In this document: piece after piece, positions 16,060 to 24,937 of the stretch
Numbering within the stretch: position 1 is the first letter of the stretch
Layout: each line of letters opens with the position of its first letter
Assembly: GCA_002316835.1 (NCBI GenBank)
Contig: DCEG01000112.1
Coordinates: forward strand, 25,281 to 61,300
Source: Bacteroidales bacterium UBA1035
GTDB taxonomy: Bacteria > Bacteroidota > Bacteroidia > Bacteroidales > Dysgonomonadaceae
Length of the DNA: 36,020 nt
Reading direction: 5' to 3'
The notes under the pieces: generated by a model
Database searches by the model: none
The model's input: the letters and a program-made list of their open reading frames with translations, nothing else
Told to the model about the DNA's origin: nothing
Position numbers and translations under genes: made by a program

Positions 16060-17397
16060 ATGAAAGTAAATGACATAATGACACAACTTGAGGCTAAGCA
16101 TCCCGGCGAGGCCGAATATCTTCAGGCAGTAAAAGAAGTTTTGACCTCCATTGAAGAAGTTTACAATCAACATCCCGAGTTTGAGAAAGCGGGAATTGTA
16201 GAAAGAATTGTTGAACCTGACCGGATTTTCACTTTTAGAGTGCCTTGGGTAGACGACAATGGAAAAGTTCATGTAAATATCGGCTATCGCGTTCAGTTTA
16301 ACGGAGCTATTGGTCCGTACAAAGGCGGTATTCGCTTTCACCCGTCCGTGACATTATCAACATTAAAATTTTTAGGTTTCGAGCAAACATTCAAAAACGC
16401 ACTGACTACCCTTCCAATGGGCGGAGGTAAAGGCGGATCGGATTTTGCACCGAAAGGACGTTCCGAAGCAGAAATCATGCGTTTCTGTCAAGCATTTGTG
16501 ACCGAACTTTGGCGCGATTTAGGTCCCGATACCGACGTTCCTGCCGGAGATATCGGCGTGGGCGGCCGTGAAGTGGGATATATGTACGGAATGTACAAAA
16601 AATTAGCTCGTGAACATACGGGAACTTTCACCGGAAAAGGACGTTCATTCGGCGGTTCACGCCTTCGTCCCGAAGCTACCGGATTTGGTGCATTGTATTT
16701 CGTAAATCAGATGTGTGAAACTCACAATATTGATTTAAAAGGTAAAACGGTTGCCGTTTCAGGTTTCGGAAACGTTGCTTGGGGAGCTACCATGAAAGCT
16801 ACCGAATTAGGTGCAAAAGTAGTTGCAATATCAGGCCCGGACGGATATATCTACGACGAAGACGGAATAAACACACCCGATAAATTTAACTATATGCTGG
16901 AACTTCGTAATTCGGGTAATGATATTGTTGAGCCGTACGTAGAAGAATATCCAAATGCAAAATTCTTCCCCGGCAAAAAACCGTGGGAATGTAAAGTGGA
17001 CATCGCGTTGCCTTGCGCCATCCAGAACGAATTGAATCTGGAAGATGCAAAAAGACTGAAAGAAAACGGTGTTACACTGGTTGCCGAAGTCTCTAACATG
17101 GGTTGTACAGCAGAAGCAGTTGATTACTTTGTGGAAAATAAAATACTATTCGGCCCCGGAAAAGCTGTTAACGCAGGCGGCGTTGCATGCTCGGGACTGG
17201 AAATGACACAAAACGCTATGCACATTTCGTGGTCAAACGAAGAAGTGGACAAATGGTTGCACCAGATCATGAGCGATATCCACGATCAGTGTGTTGCTCA
17301 CGGAAAAGAGGGAAATTACATCAATTACGTAAAGGGCGCGAATATTGCCGGCTTTATGAAAGTTGCCGATGCCATGATGGCCCAGGGCGTATTGTAA
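16060..17397 (+). CDS. gdhA: Glutamate dehydrogenase, NADP-type hexameric
   Basis: 445 residues from ATG at 16060, the standard length of the bacterial 50-kDa hexameric enzyme. It interconverts 2-oxoglutarate plus ammonium with glutamate and is the main ammonium-assimilation route in many Bacteroidales. Motifs: GPYKGGIRFHPSV (substrate binding), LPMGGGKGGSDFAPKGRS with the catalytic Lys, PAGDIGVGGREVGYM with the catalytic Asp, and a Rossmann GFGNVAWG in the C-terminal domain. The length and sequence resemble the E. coli GdhA class, which favours NADP(H), but cofactor preference is inferred. It is monocistronic: own -7 box, and a strong terminator 39 bp after the stop. Confidence 0.97.
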   Translation: MKVNDIMTQLEAKHPGEAEYLQAVKEVLTSIEEVYNQHPEFEKAGIVERIVEPDRIFTFRVPWVDDNGKVHVNIGYRVQFNGAIGPYKGGIRFHPSVTLSTLKFLGFEQTFKNALTTLPMGGGKGGSDFAPKGRSEAEIMRFCQAFVTELWRDLGPDTDVPAGDIGVGGREVGYMYGMYKKLAREHTGTFTGKGRSFGGSRLRPEATGFGALYFVNQMCETHNIDLKGKTVAVSGFGNVAWGATMKATELGAKVVAISGPDGYIYDEDGINTPDKFNYMLELRNSGNDIVEPYVEEYPNAKFFPGKKPWECKVDIALPCAIQNELNLEDAKRLKENGVTLVAEVSNMGCTAEAVDYFVENKILFGPGKAVNAGGVACSGLEMTQNAMHISWSNEEVDKWLHQIMSDIHDQCVAHGKEGNYINYVKGANIAGFMKVADAMMAQGVL

Positions 17398-17435
17398 AGA
17401 TACATCGTTAATATACTATTTGAAAACCGCAGAAG

Positions 17436-17467
17436 AGCCGTAAGGAATAAGACCTTGCGGCTTTTTT
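17436..17467 (+). terminator. Rho-independent terminator of gdhA
   Basis: Arms AGCCGTAAGG (17436-17445) and CCTTGCGGCT (17453-17462), one G-T wobble, 7-nt loop, followed by a T-run. Clean intrinsic terminator. Confidence 0.85.
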
Positions 17468-17499
17468 GATGAAACGACTTAACCTTTTCTATTATTTCT

Positions 17500-17507
17500 T
17501 ATCTTTG
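17500..17507 (+). promoter_or_regulatory. -7 box upstream of the OFA-family transporter
   Basis: TATCTTTG, matching TAnnTTTG, 15 bp before the first ATG (17522) and 27 bp before the second (17534). The spacing slightly favours the second ATG as the translation start. Confidence 0.55.
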
Positions 17508-17521
17508 TCTTTTAACAGTGA

Positions 17522-18775
17522 ATGAATTTTATCATGAGTAAAAAATGGCTGATTGCCGTTACAGGAACTTTTACACACTTATTGCTCGGAACGGTTTATG
17601 CATGGAGTTTTTTCCAAACACCCATAACCGAATTTACGGGTTGGAATAACGCACAGGCTGCATGGGCATTTAGCTTATCCATTTTTATGCTGGGAGTTAC
17701 TGCTGCCTGGGCAGGAAACAAGATGTCGGTTTATGGTCCGCGAAAATTGGCGATGATTGGCGGAGCACTTTATGCCTTGGGTTATCTTATTTCAGGATTT
17801 GCATTAGCAAATCAATCCCTGTTTTTGTTGTATCTTGGTTTCGGAATTATTGGTGGAATAGGATTGGGATTGGCTTACGTTACACCTGTAGCGACGGTTT
17901 CGGCGTGGTTCACGCAAAAACAGGGATTAGCAACCGGAATGGTGGTGATGGGATTCGGATTCGGAGCATTGGTTATGTCTAAGTTTCTGGCGCCGGTATT
18001 TCTGAGAATATCGGAAGGGAATCTAAGTACAACATTTTATTATGTAGGCACGGTAATGATTATTTTGATTCCGATTCTGGCATCTTTTTTACAACTTCCC
18101 GGAACCGACGGGTTACAAAATGTAAAAGAAGATAAAGTATCGATTGCCAAATACATTAAGGCGAAGCCTTTTATAACCATTTGGTTAATATTTATGATAA
18201 ATATCGTAGCGGGAATGATTTTCATTTCGTTTCAATCGCCGTTGTTACAAGATATGCTGAAAGTACGGATGCCCGACGGAACCGATTTCTCCAATCCGGA
18301 AGTAATAGCATCATTAGCGGCAGCAGGAGCTACATTAATTGCGGTCAGTTCCATTTTCAACGGGTTGGGACGATTTGTCTGGGGCAGCATTTCCGATAAA
18401 ATAGGCAGAATGCCTACTTTCCGGATTTTACTGGCGTTGCAGACCGTAATTTTCGGATTGCTTATTTTTGTTCGCCAACCCATTGTTTTTTCGGTGTTGG
18501 TTTGCGTTGTTTTGCTGTGTTACGGCGGAGGGTTTGGTGTATTGCCATCGTTGACAAAGGATATGTATGGCAGCAAACTAATGTCGTCGTTATACGGGGC
18601 GTTACTGACTGCGTGGAGCGTTGGTGGAATCATTGGCCCGCAAATCGTGGCATTTATGAAAGATAATTATGCTGACAAAGCCGGATTATATGCATTTATT
18701 GTGGGTGGAAGTCTGCTAGTAATAGGGATATTAATCAGTTTTGCCTATAAACAAAACGAACAATTTAAATCTTAG
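17522..18775 (+). CDS. MFS transporter, oxalate/formate antiporter (OFA) family
   Basis: 417 residues (413 from the second ATG), about twelve membrane helices in two six-helix halves. The N-terminus WLIAVTGTFTHLLLGTVYAWSFF (WLIAVTGTFTHLLLG, then TVYAWSFF) and the following WAFSLSIFMLG are characteristic of the OFA branch, which includes OxlT and monocarboxylate (lactate, formate, oxalate) carriers. The loop between helices 2 and 3 has the MFS-type YGPRKLAMIGG. The C-half contains GLGRFVWGSISDKIGR, the second copy of the loop motif. Substrate is not known; a small carboxylate is likely from family. Thirteen bases separate its stop from the AddB-like ATG, so the two may be co-transcribed, although they are functionally unrelated. 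Confidence 0.88.
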   Translation: MNFIMSKKWLIAVTGTFTHLLLGTVYAWSFFQTPITEFTGWNNAQAAWAFSLSIFMLGVTAAWAGNKMSVYGPRKLAMIGGALYALGYLISGFALANQSLFLLYLGFGIIGGIGLGLAYVTPVATVSAWFTQKQGLATGMVVMGFGFGALVMSKFLAPVFLRISEGNLSTTFYYVGTVMIILIPILASFLQLPGTDGLQNVKEDKVSIAKYIKAKPFITIWLIFMINIVAGMIFISFQSPLLQDMLKVRMPDGTDFSNPEVIASLAAAGATLIAVSSIFNGLGRFVWGSISDKIGRMPTFRILLALQTVIFGLLIFVRQPIVFSVLVCVVLLCYGGGFGVLPSLTKDMYGSKLMSSLYGALLTAWSVGGIIGPQIVAFMKDNYADKAGLYAFIVGGSLLVIGILISFAYKQNEQFKS

Positions 18776-18788
18776 AATCAGACGTTTT

Positions 18789-21653
18789 ATGACCCCATTT
18801 CTTCACCGCATAGCAGAGGTTTTCTACTCACACTTCGGAAACGAGTTGTATAAACACACATTTGTATTTCCAAACCGCCGTGCGGGTGTTTTCTTTCAGA
18901 AATATCTGGCTGAAATTGCCGGAAAACCGATCTTCTCACCACAAATTATTACCATTCAGGAACTTTTTGAGTCGCTTTCCGATTATCAGACTGCCGATAA
19001 AATTGAGATACTGGTGATGCTTTACGAGCGATACATAGATATCAGCAAATCGGATGAGTTGTTTGACGATTTTCTGTACTGGGGCGAGATGTTGCTCAAC
19101 GATTTCAACGATGTGGATAAACATTTGGTAGATGCCAAACAGTTGTTTCGCAACATACATAACCTGAAATCGATAGACGACGATATGTCGTATCTTACTG
19201 AAGAACAAGTAAAGGTCATTCAACGATTCTGGGATAATTTTACGCCGTACGAGGATAATGAAACCAAACGTGAGTTTTTGGAAACATGGCAGATTTTATT
19301 TGAATTATACACTGCTTTTCGCGAAGTGTTGCACCAAAAAGGCTATGCTTACGAGGGTATGCTGTTCAGAGAAGTGGCGGATCGGGCAAAGCAAAAGGAA
19401 AATATCGGACTGCCGTTTTCCGATATTGTATTCGTGGGATTGAATGCGCTGACACCTGCCGAAATCGAATTGATGCAATACTTGAAAAACCGGGGCGTTG
19501 CCGATTTTTACTGGGATTATGATTCTCCGCTGGTTCGGGATAAAAAAAATCGGGCATCGTTTTGGATTCAAGAAAATCTGCTGCGCTTTCCCTCGAAACT
19601 AGAACTCAAATCCGAAATTCCGGATACAGAAAAACCGCAAATAAATCTTATCGGGATTCCTTCGGGCGTGGGACAAGCAAAGATAGTCAATCAGCTGCTC
19701 ACACAATTACTCAACGACAAAAACATATCGGAGCCCAATGCCGGACTGAACACCGCCATAGTGCTCCCTGACGAAAACTTGCTGCTGCCCGTTTTGTATT
19801 CCATACCGCAGGAAATAGAAAAAATAAACGTCACAATGGGGTACTCGCTCCAGCATTCATCCGTAGCAAGTTTGGTGGAAAGCATCGCATCTCTACATCA
19901 TAACGTGAGAAACATAGACGGTGAAACTGCGTTTTATTTTCGGTTTGTGTTATCTATACTCAATCATCCACTGGTAATGATGACTGCCCAAACTGAAACC
20001 GATACTCTCAAAGCCTATATCCAGAAATACAATCGGGTTGTTCTCACGGTTTCGGAACTCGATACGCATCCGTTTTTAAAGCTTATTTTTTCGCCTGTGT
20101 TGAATTGGGAGCAAATCGGGGAATACTTGCAGTTGATTCTATCGGAGATATACAAGCGCCTGACTTCAGAAAAACAGTCGGATGAGAAGTCTGTAAATGA
20201 CACGCGCTCCATTGACCTTGAACGCGAATTTATTGTCCAATACTATAAATCGATAACGCGTTTGCAGGAGACATTAACATCGGCACAAAACATGTCGATA
20301 GACACGTATTTCCGATTATTAAAACGGTTGGTGCAGAGCATCAGCGTGTCGTTTTCGGGCGAACCGTTGTCGGGCTTGCAGGTGATGGGCGTACTGGAAA
20401 CACGTGTACTGGATTTCGAAAACCTCATTATTCTCTCTATGAACGAAGGCGTTTTTCCACTTAAAAACCCCACCAACTCTTTTATTCCTTATACGCTTCG
20501 TAAAGGGTTTGAACTGCCTACTTACGAGCACCAGGACAGCACGTATGCTTACCATTTTTACCGGATGATCAGCCGTGCTAAACGCGTATTCATGCTTTAC
20601 GACACTCGTGCCGAGGAGATGCAGACAGGAGAAGTGAGCCGTTATTTTTATCAGTTGAAATATCTGTACAGCAATCATTTTAATATACGGGAAAGTGTGG
20701 TTTCTTACGATGTCTCTGCGCCGGAAATCCAACCCGTTCTAGTGCAAAAAACACCGGAAGTGATGCACAAACTGCAAAAATTTCGTGCCTGCGGCGATGC
20801 ATACTTGTCAGCATCTCTTATCAACAACTACATCAATTGCCCGTTACAGTTCTATTTTTCAGCAGTGGAAGGTTTGTCGGAAGAGAAAGAAGTGCAGGAG
20901 TCTGTGGAATCCGATGTGTTCGGCACTATATATCACGCCATTATGCAGCAGATTTACGACCGGTACAAAAACAAACCGGTACTGCCCGACACATTAAATA
21001 CCATTGCCCAAAATGACAAATACCTGACCGATTTAATCGAACAGGCATTTGCTGAATATTATTTCAAGCAAAAAGAAAAACGACGCACACTCACGGGACA
21101 TCATTATCTTATTGGGGAGATTCTACGCGATTATGTTAAACAAACGTTAAAATTCGACACACAGTTTTCTCCGTTTGAATACGTAGACTCAGAACATGTT
21201 TTCAGGAGTGTCCATCCGGTTTCGGGAGATTTATCAGTGAACATGAAGGGCAGCATCGACCGAATTGATAAACTTACAAACGGGTTACGTATTATTGATT
21301 ACAAATCCGGCAAGGGGAACTTGAATTTCATGAGTATAGAACAGCTTTTCGATAGTTCAAAAAATAATCGTCCCTATCAAATATTGCAGGTTTTCATTTA
21401 CGCACTTTTTTACAATAAAACATTACCCGTTTCTCCAGCCATTTACTATTTACGAAGTATTTTCACGGAGCACAACCCAACAATAACTTTTGCGGGAGAA
21501 CCCATTACTGATATTTCGATTTATTTAACCGAGTTTACGGCAAAACTAAACGATTTTCTGCAGGAAATTTTCGATAGCAACATTCCTTTTTCCCAAACGA
21601 AAAACGAAAAAAACTGCGAATGGTGCGCGTTTAAGGATGTTTGCAGGAGATGA
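18789..21653 (+). CDS. AddB-like PD-(D/E)XK nuclease/helicase-fold protein
   Basis: 954 residues from ATG at 18789; a TTG further upstream would overlap the transporter and is rejected. The N-terminal two-thirds resemble an inactive UvrD-like helicase body (FVFPNRRAGVFFQKYL at the position of a Walker A, without GKT/S). The C-terminal nuclease has Cys684 (NCPLQFYF), GTIYHAIM, GSIDRID and the core IIDYKSGKG with Asp837 and Lys839. It ends with CEWCAFKDVC, Cys943-x2-Cys946-x5-Cys952. Four such cysteines staple an Fe-S cluster in AddB. Such proteins work with AddA in resecting double-strand breaks and degrading linear DNA. addA is not in this window, which is notable because it often neighbours addB. 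Confidence 0.85.
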   Translation: MTPFLHRIAEVFYSHFGNELYKHTFVFPNRRAGVFFQKYLAEIAGKPIFSPQIITIQELFESLSDYQTADKIEILVMLYERYIDISKSDELFDDFLYWGEMLLNDFNDVDKHLVDAKQLFRNIHNLKSIDDDMSYLTEEQVKVIQRFWDNFTPYEDNETKREFLETWQILFELYTAFREVLHQKGYAYEGMLFREVADRAKQKENIGLPFSDIVFVGLNALTPAEIELMQYLKNRGVADFYWDYDSPLVRDKKNRASFWIQENLLRFPSKLELKSEIPDTEKPQINLIGIPSGVGQAKIVNQLLTQLLNDKNISEPNAGLNTAIVLPDENLLLPVLYSIPQEIEKINVTMGYSLQHSSVASLVESIASLHHNVRNIDGETAFYFRFVLSILNHPLVMMTAQTETDTLKAYIQKYNRVVLTVSELDTHPFLKLIFSPVLNWEQIGEYLQLILSEIYKRLTSEKQSDEKSVNDTRSIDLEREFIVQYYKSITRLQETLTSAQNMSIDTYFRLLKRLVQSISVSFSGEPLSGLQVMGVLETRVLDFENLIILSMNEGVFPLKNPTNSFIPYTLRKGFELPTYEHQDSTYAYHFYRMISRAKRVFMLYDTRAEEMQTGEVSRYFYQLKYLYSNHFNIRESVVSYDVSAPEIQPVLVQKTPEVMHKLQKFRACGDAYLSASLINNYINCPLQFYFSAVEGLSEEKEVQESVESDVFGTIYHAIMQQIYDRYKNKPVLPDTLNTIAQNDKYLTDLIEQAFAEYYFKQKEKRRTLTGHHYLIGEILRDYVKQTLKFDTQFSPFEYVDSEHVFRSVHPVSGDLSVNMKGSIDRIDKLTNGLRIIDYKSGKGNLNFMSIEQLFDSSKNNRPYQILQVFIYALFYNKTLPVSPAIYYLRSIFTEHNPTITFAGEPITDISIYLTEFTAKLNDFLQEIFDSNIPFSQTKNEKNCEWCAFKDVCRR

Positions 21654-21659
21654 AATAAT

Positions 21660-21802
21660 CATAACCCCTCCCCGCTTTGCGGTACTCCCCTTATCTTAAG
21701 GGGAGAATTGCGGGCTCCAAATATTTATTAAAGCAGGTAAATAATATCACCTGCGCAACTGTCCCCTTTAGTAAAGGGGACGAGCGAAGCGGAGGTGTTA
21801 TG
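21660..21802. repeat. 143-bp MITE/REP-like element with three hairpins
   Basis: The ends are imperfect inverted copies: left CATAACCCCTCC...CTCCCCTTA-TCT-TAAGGGGAG, right (reverse) CATAACACCTCC...GTCCCCTTTA-G-TAAAGGGGAC. Hairpins lie at 21685-21705, 21733-21754 (GCAGGT/ACCTGC) and 21761-21781. Segments GCTTTGCGG and GCTTCGCTC lie at matching positions in the two arms. It fills the gap between the convergent addB-like gene and ovoA and could also act as a bidirectional terminator. No reading frame of note. I recall similar CTCCCCTT...AAGGGGAG units as dispersed repeats in Bacteroidota, but only one copy is in this window. Confidence 0.7.
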
Positions 21803-21812
21803 CTTATCCAAC

Positions 21813-23918
21813 TCACTTCTTCCTCCACACCGTTGTTTCCAACAACCTGTTTTCCGTTACGCGGGAAGATTTTTTGAGTGAAAAGCTTATATTAAACGGC
21901 TCACGATCAAGGTCGAAATGTGTTCCGAGAACCGATTTCAAACCATCTAACGAAGTTACCGGTTCGCCGTCTTCTTTAAATCCGCCAAGCCACTTTTCGC
22001 GTTTGGTTTTCGACATATCCCAGTTGTAAGCAGAAACGATAATAAGACAACCACTGTCGTTCACCCGTTCGTGAATATGCGACAAAAAGACCTTCGGATC
22101 GCTCAATTCTTCCAATAAGTTGGACATTACAATTAAATCGTATCCTGAATAATTGGGTTTCAGGTTCATGGCATCGGCCTGCATGAAGAGAATGTTATCC
22201 TTCCCTTTTTCGAGTCCGAAATCAGATAAAACCACATCGCGAAAATGCACCAGTTCACCTTCGTCTTTCATCGTGTAGCGCATGTATCCCTGCTCCTGTA
22301 GCTTGATAGGTATACGGATCATACGAGCGGTAAAATCCAAAGCGGTAACATCGTTGAAAGTTTTTGCCAGTTCAAAAGCCAGCCGACCAGTATCTGCGTT
22401 CAAATCGAGAACGCGATTTTCCGGTTTTCCATCCATCACATCATGCACTATTTGAGCCAATCGGTTAGCAAAGTTGGTATCTTTCGAATAAGCGTCACCC
22501 CAATTGTTTTCACACGAAAGTGTCACTTCAGGATCAGTCTCATAATCTGCACTTTGAATGAGCAGAGGAGCATCCGATTGAATGTAGCGGAACCCGGCGT
22601 GCTGGTAAAAATGACGACGAAACGCGTAACGCGAATGCAGCGTAGCTTCATTTCCCGTTGAAATCCACGAACCACCTTTTATCAGGTTGTGCTTTCCATC
22701 GAACGTGGGTGTAGAGAAATCGTCGTACAAGGAATGAACTTTAAATCCGGGGAAACCCGTGATTGGCGTTTCCGTCCATTGCCACACGTTACCCAGCACA
22801 TCATAAAAATCGCCTTGTTTAAATTTGTCTACCGGACAAGGCGATGTGCCGTACTCCAGATTAATATTTCCGGGCGCACTCTCCCACTCCATCACGTCTT
22901 TCAGTCCTGACATCTCATGCAACCTGTACCATTCGGCTTCCGTGGGTAAGCGATATGTATGTCCGGTTTTTTCTGTTTTCCAGTTACAAAAAGCTTTCGC
23001 TTCCAGATAATTCACTTCCACCGGCCAGTTCCAAGGCATGGGAATTTCTTCGGCAACCAGCCGCAAGCGATATCCGTCCTCATCTTTTCGCCAGAAAAGC
23101 GGCATCGCAGCCGTTTTAAAGTTTCGCCAGTTCCAGCCTTCTTCTGTCCAGTACTTTTCTGTTTCGTAACCGCCGTCTTCTATAAATTCCAAATACTCCT
23201 GATTCGAAGTCAGGTATTTAGCCGCTTTAAAATCAGCGACCTCTTCGGTGTAATTTCCATATTCGTTATCCCATCCATAGAACGGATGCTCCATAGGTTT
23301 ACCTAATTTCATAGTTGCGCCTTTCACACCGACAAGTTCGTTTTTCGGGGCATTTCCCGTTTCTTTACAGCGCTCACCAAATAAATTCGGGGTCACTTTA
23401 TCCAGCGGCAATTGCCGTATAAGCACCGACGACGTTTCCAGATGTATGCGTTCGTGTTCAATACCCATCATAATAATCCAGAAAGGACTATTCCAATCGA
23501 TAGGAAGAGACAGCGGAGCTGTATCGATAATATTGAGAATAGCTTCTTTTGCTTTATCCCGATAATCACGCACTTCGGGAACGGGCGGCCAATCATAGTG
23601 ATTATTGTCCAAATCGTCCCAACTCATCTCATCTACTCCAATGGCGAAGATGGATTCAAATTTAGGATTGATACGTTTATCAATAATCTTCCCTAAAAAC
23701 AGTTTATTAATAAAAAAAACTGCCGTATGACCCAAATAAAACAGAATAATATGACGTAGCGGATCACCCCGATGATAAAATACATCGTCCGATTTCAATT
23801 GCGTGTAAAGCAGTTCGTCGATAGCCCATGTTTTCAAAAAATAATCGCGGATTTCCCGCCTCTTTTCTTCCGATATACCGGAACGAAGATGAATTGTTTT
23901 TGTAATTAAATCTTTCAT
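21813..23918 (-). CDS. ovoA: 5-histidylcysteine sulfoxide synthase with C-terminal methyltransferase
   Basis: 701 residues from ATG at 23918 (an upstream TTG is less likely). It joins histidine and cysteine with O2 in the first step of ovothiol biosynthesis, and its methyltransferase domain methylates the thiolhistidine. Residues 1-170 are a DinB-like iron-binding region: LRHIILFYLGHT with His64, FAIGVDEMSWDDL, and EHERIHLET giving His155, His159 and Glu161 (HX3HXE). Residues about 195-450 are the FGE-sulfatase domain (YGWDNEYG, LPTEAEW, GNVWQWTE, RYAFRRHF). Residues about 470-700 are a class I methyltransferase with VLDLNADTGR (503-512). The full three-domain layout separates OvoA from EgtB. 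The PLP lyase OvoB, needed in the middle step, is not seen here. A GNAT gene lies 69 bp upstream. Confidence 0.93.
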   Translation of the reverse strand: MKDLITKTIHLRSGISEEKRREIRDYFLKTWAIDELLYTQLKSDDVFYHRGDPLRHIILFYLGHTAVFFINKLFLGKIIDKRINPKFESIFAIGVDEMSWDDLDNNHYDWPPVPEVRDYRDKAKEAILNIIDTAPLSLPIDWNSPFWIIMMGIEHERIHLETSSVLIRQLPLDKVTPNLFGERCKETGNAPKNELVGVKGATMKLGKPMEHPFYGWDNEYGNYTEEVADFKAAKYLTSNQEYLEFIEDGGYETEKYWTEEGWNWRNFKTAAMPLFWRKDEDGYRLRLVAEEIPMPWNWPVEVNYLEAKAFCNWKTEKTGHTYRLPTEAEWYRLHEMSGLKDVMEWESAPGNINLEYGTSPCPVDKFKQGDFYDVLGNVWQWTETPITGFPGFKVHSLYDDFSTPTFDGKHNLIKGGSWISTGNEATLHSRYAFRRHFYQHAGFRYIQSDAPLLIQSADYETDPEVTLSCENNWGDAYSKDTNFANRLAQIVHDVMDGKPENRVLDLNADTGRLAFELAKTFNDVTALDFTARMIRIPIKLQEQGYMRYTMKDEGELVHFRDVVLSDFGLEKGKDNILFMQADAMNLKPNYSGYDLIVMSNLLEELSDPKVFLSHIHERVNDSGCLIIVSAYNWDMSKTKREKWLGGFKEDGEPVTSLDGLKSVLGTHFDLDREPFNISFSLKKSSRVTENRLLETTVWRKK

Positions 23919-23987
23919 ATTTAAACAGATCAATAGAACCAAGAGCCAAGACCACTTCGCTTTTAGACTTCTTGACTTCTCTTATTC

Positions 23988-24575
23988 TTAATTTCTAATT
24001 TCTTTCCTCATATATATCTTCCTCATCTCAAATTCTTCATTTTGAGAACGATATTTCGTTTGTGTTATGGCTGCAACGGGATGAAATCCCAGTTTTTCGT
24101 ATAATGCCAGTGCCGGAATATTCTCATCCCATACGCGAATAAGCACGTCTGTAAATCTATCTTTTGCTCCCTGCAAAAAGTTTTCAATTAATTCAGATGC
24201 AATCCCTTTTCCCCGAAAATCGGGATGCGTCATTACTTCGGCAATGTAAATGGAAGTTTCAACGGGAATCTGTGGGCATTTATCATGAGGAAAATCTTTG
24301 TCATACGACAAAGGAAGCGCAATAAGCACACCTGTCAATCTATCATCTGCAAATGCCATATTTCCCCAGCCGTTACGGAGCATTTCATCCAATGTACTTT
24401 CTGCTGATTCACGAGGGATAAATTGAGCATACTCACCTGTTGTGAAAGCATTTAAATATAAAGTATGTATTTTATTTCTGAACTTGGGATAATTGAACTG
24501 ATCCAATCCAAAAACACGAATTTGTGAGACTTCTTCTTCCATACGCCAACCTTTGACTGTTGAACAATCAAGCAT
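23988..24575 (-). CDS. GNAT-family N-acetyltransferase
   Basis: 195 residues from ATG at 24575 or 184 from ATG at 24542. The GNAT fold is recognised by the acetyl-CoA loop region IAEVMTHPDFRGKGIASELIE (THPDFRGKGIASEL is the R/QxxGxG/A motif) and the later WDENIPALALYEKLGFHPV typical of motif B. Substrate unknown. It precedes ovoA on the same strand by 69 bp and may be co-transcribed; a role with ovothiol is speculative. The upstream start would overlap a dyad (24560-24589) in the spacer to the divergent monooxygenase, so the shorter form MEEEV... is somewhat favoured. Confidence 0.85.
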   Translation of the reverse strand: MLDCSTVKGWRMEEEVSQIRVFGLDQFNYPKFRNKIHTLYLNAFTTGEYAQFIPRESAESTLDEMLRNGWGNMAFADDRLTGVLIALPLSYDKDFPHDKCPQIPVETSIYIAEVMTHPDFRGKGIASELIENFLQGAKDRFTDVLIRVWDENIPALALYEKLGFHPVAAITQTKYRSQNEEFEMRKIYMRKEIRN

Positions 24576-24589
24576 TATTACTTGTTCAA
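24560..24589. promoter_or_regulatory. 8-bp dyad TTGAACAA-N14-TTGTTCAA between divergent genes
   Basis: Arms at 24560-24567 and 24582-24589, exact inverted copies with a 14-bp spacer, centred between the GNAT/ovoA unit and the divergent ABM gene. Shape and position fit an operator for a dimeric regulator controlling both units. No regulator gene lies nearby. Confidence 0.4.
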
Positions 24590-24616
24590 AAAGAAATAAT
24601 TCTAAAACTCAACCGC

Positions 24617-24928
24617 ATGTATAAATACGGGCTACACGGATGGCTTAAATCCACAGAAGGCAATGCACATGTTCTTGCTGACATCATGCTCAGAGCTGCA
24701 TCGTTGATGAAAACGGCAAAAGGTTGCCAGTTATATATTGTCAGTACAGATGAAAATGACAAAAATATGATTTGGATCACCGAAGTATGGGATTCAAAAG
24801 AAGATCATACCAATTCTCTGTCGATCGAAGGAGTGAAAGAACTCATTTCAGAAGCGTTGCCCATCCTTGACGGCGCTCCCGAAAAAGGACAGGAGTTAAC
24901 AGTATTGGGTGGAAACGGAATAAGTTGA
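24617..24928 (+). CDS. Small ABM-domain (antibiotic biosynthesis monooxygenase-like) protein
   Basis: 104 residues from ATG at 24617; a TTG at 24560 would extend it into the dyad and is rejected. The ferredoxin-like ABM fold is suggested by YGLHGWLKSTEGNAHVLADIML, split as YGLHGWLKSTEG (strand 1 and turn) and a helix, then GCQLYIVSTDEND and MIWITEVWDSKEDHTNSL, the usual W/x/S-K-E-D-H segment. Such proteins are putative quinol monooxygenases or act in heme or stress metabolism; the substrate is unknown. It is divergent from the GNAT/ovoA unit, and its stop is 12 bp from the convergent DUF2207 gene end. Confidence 0.8.
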   Translation: MYKYGLHGWLKSTEGNAHVLADIMLRAASLMKTAKGCQLYIVSTDENDKNMIWITEVWDSKEDHTNSLSIEGVKELISEALPILDGAPEKGQELTVLGGNGIS

Positions 24929-24937
24929 ATTTACCCA

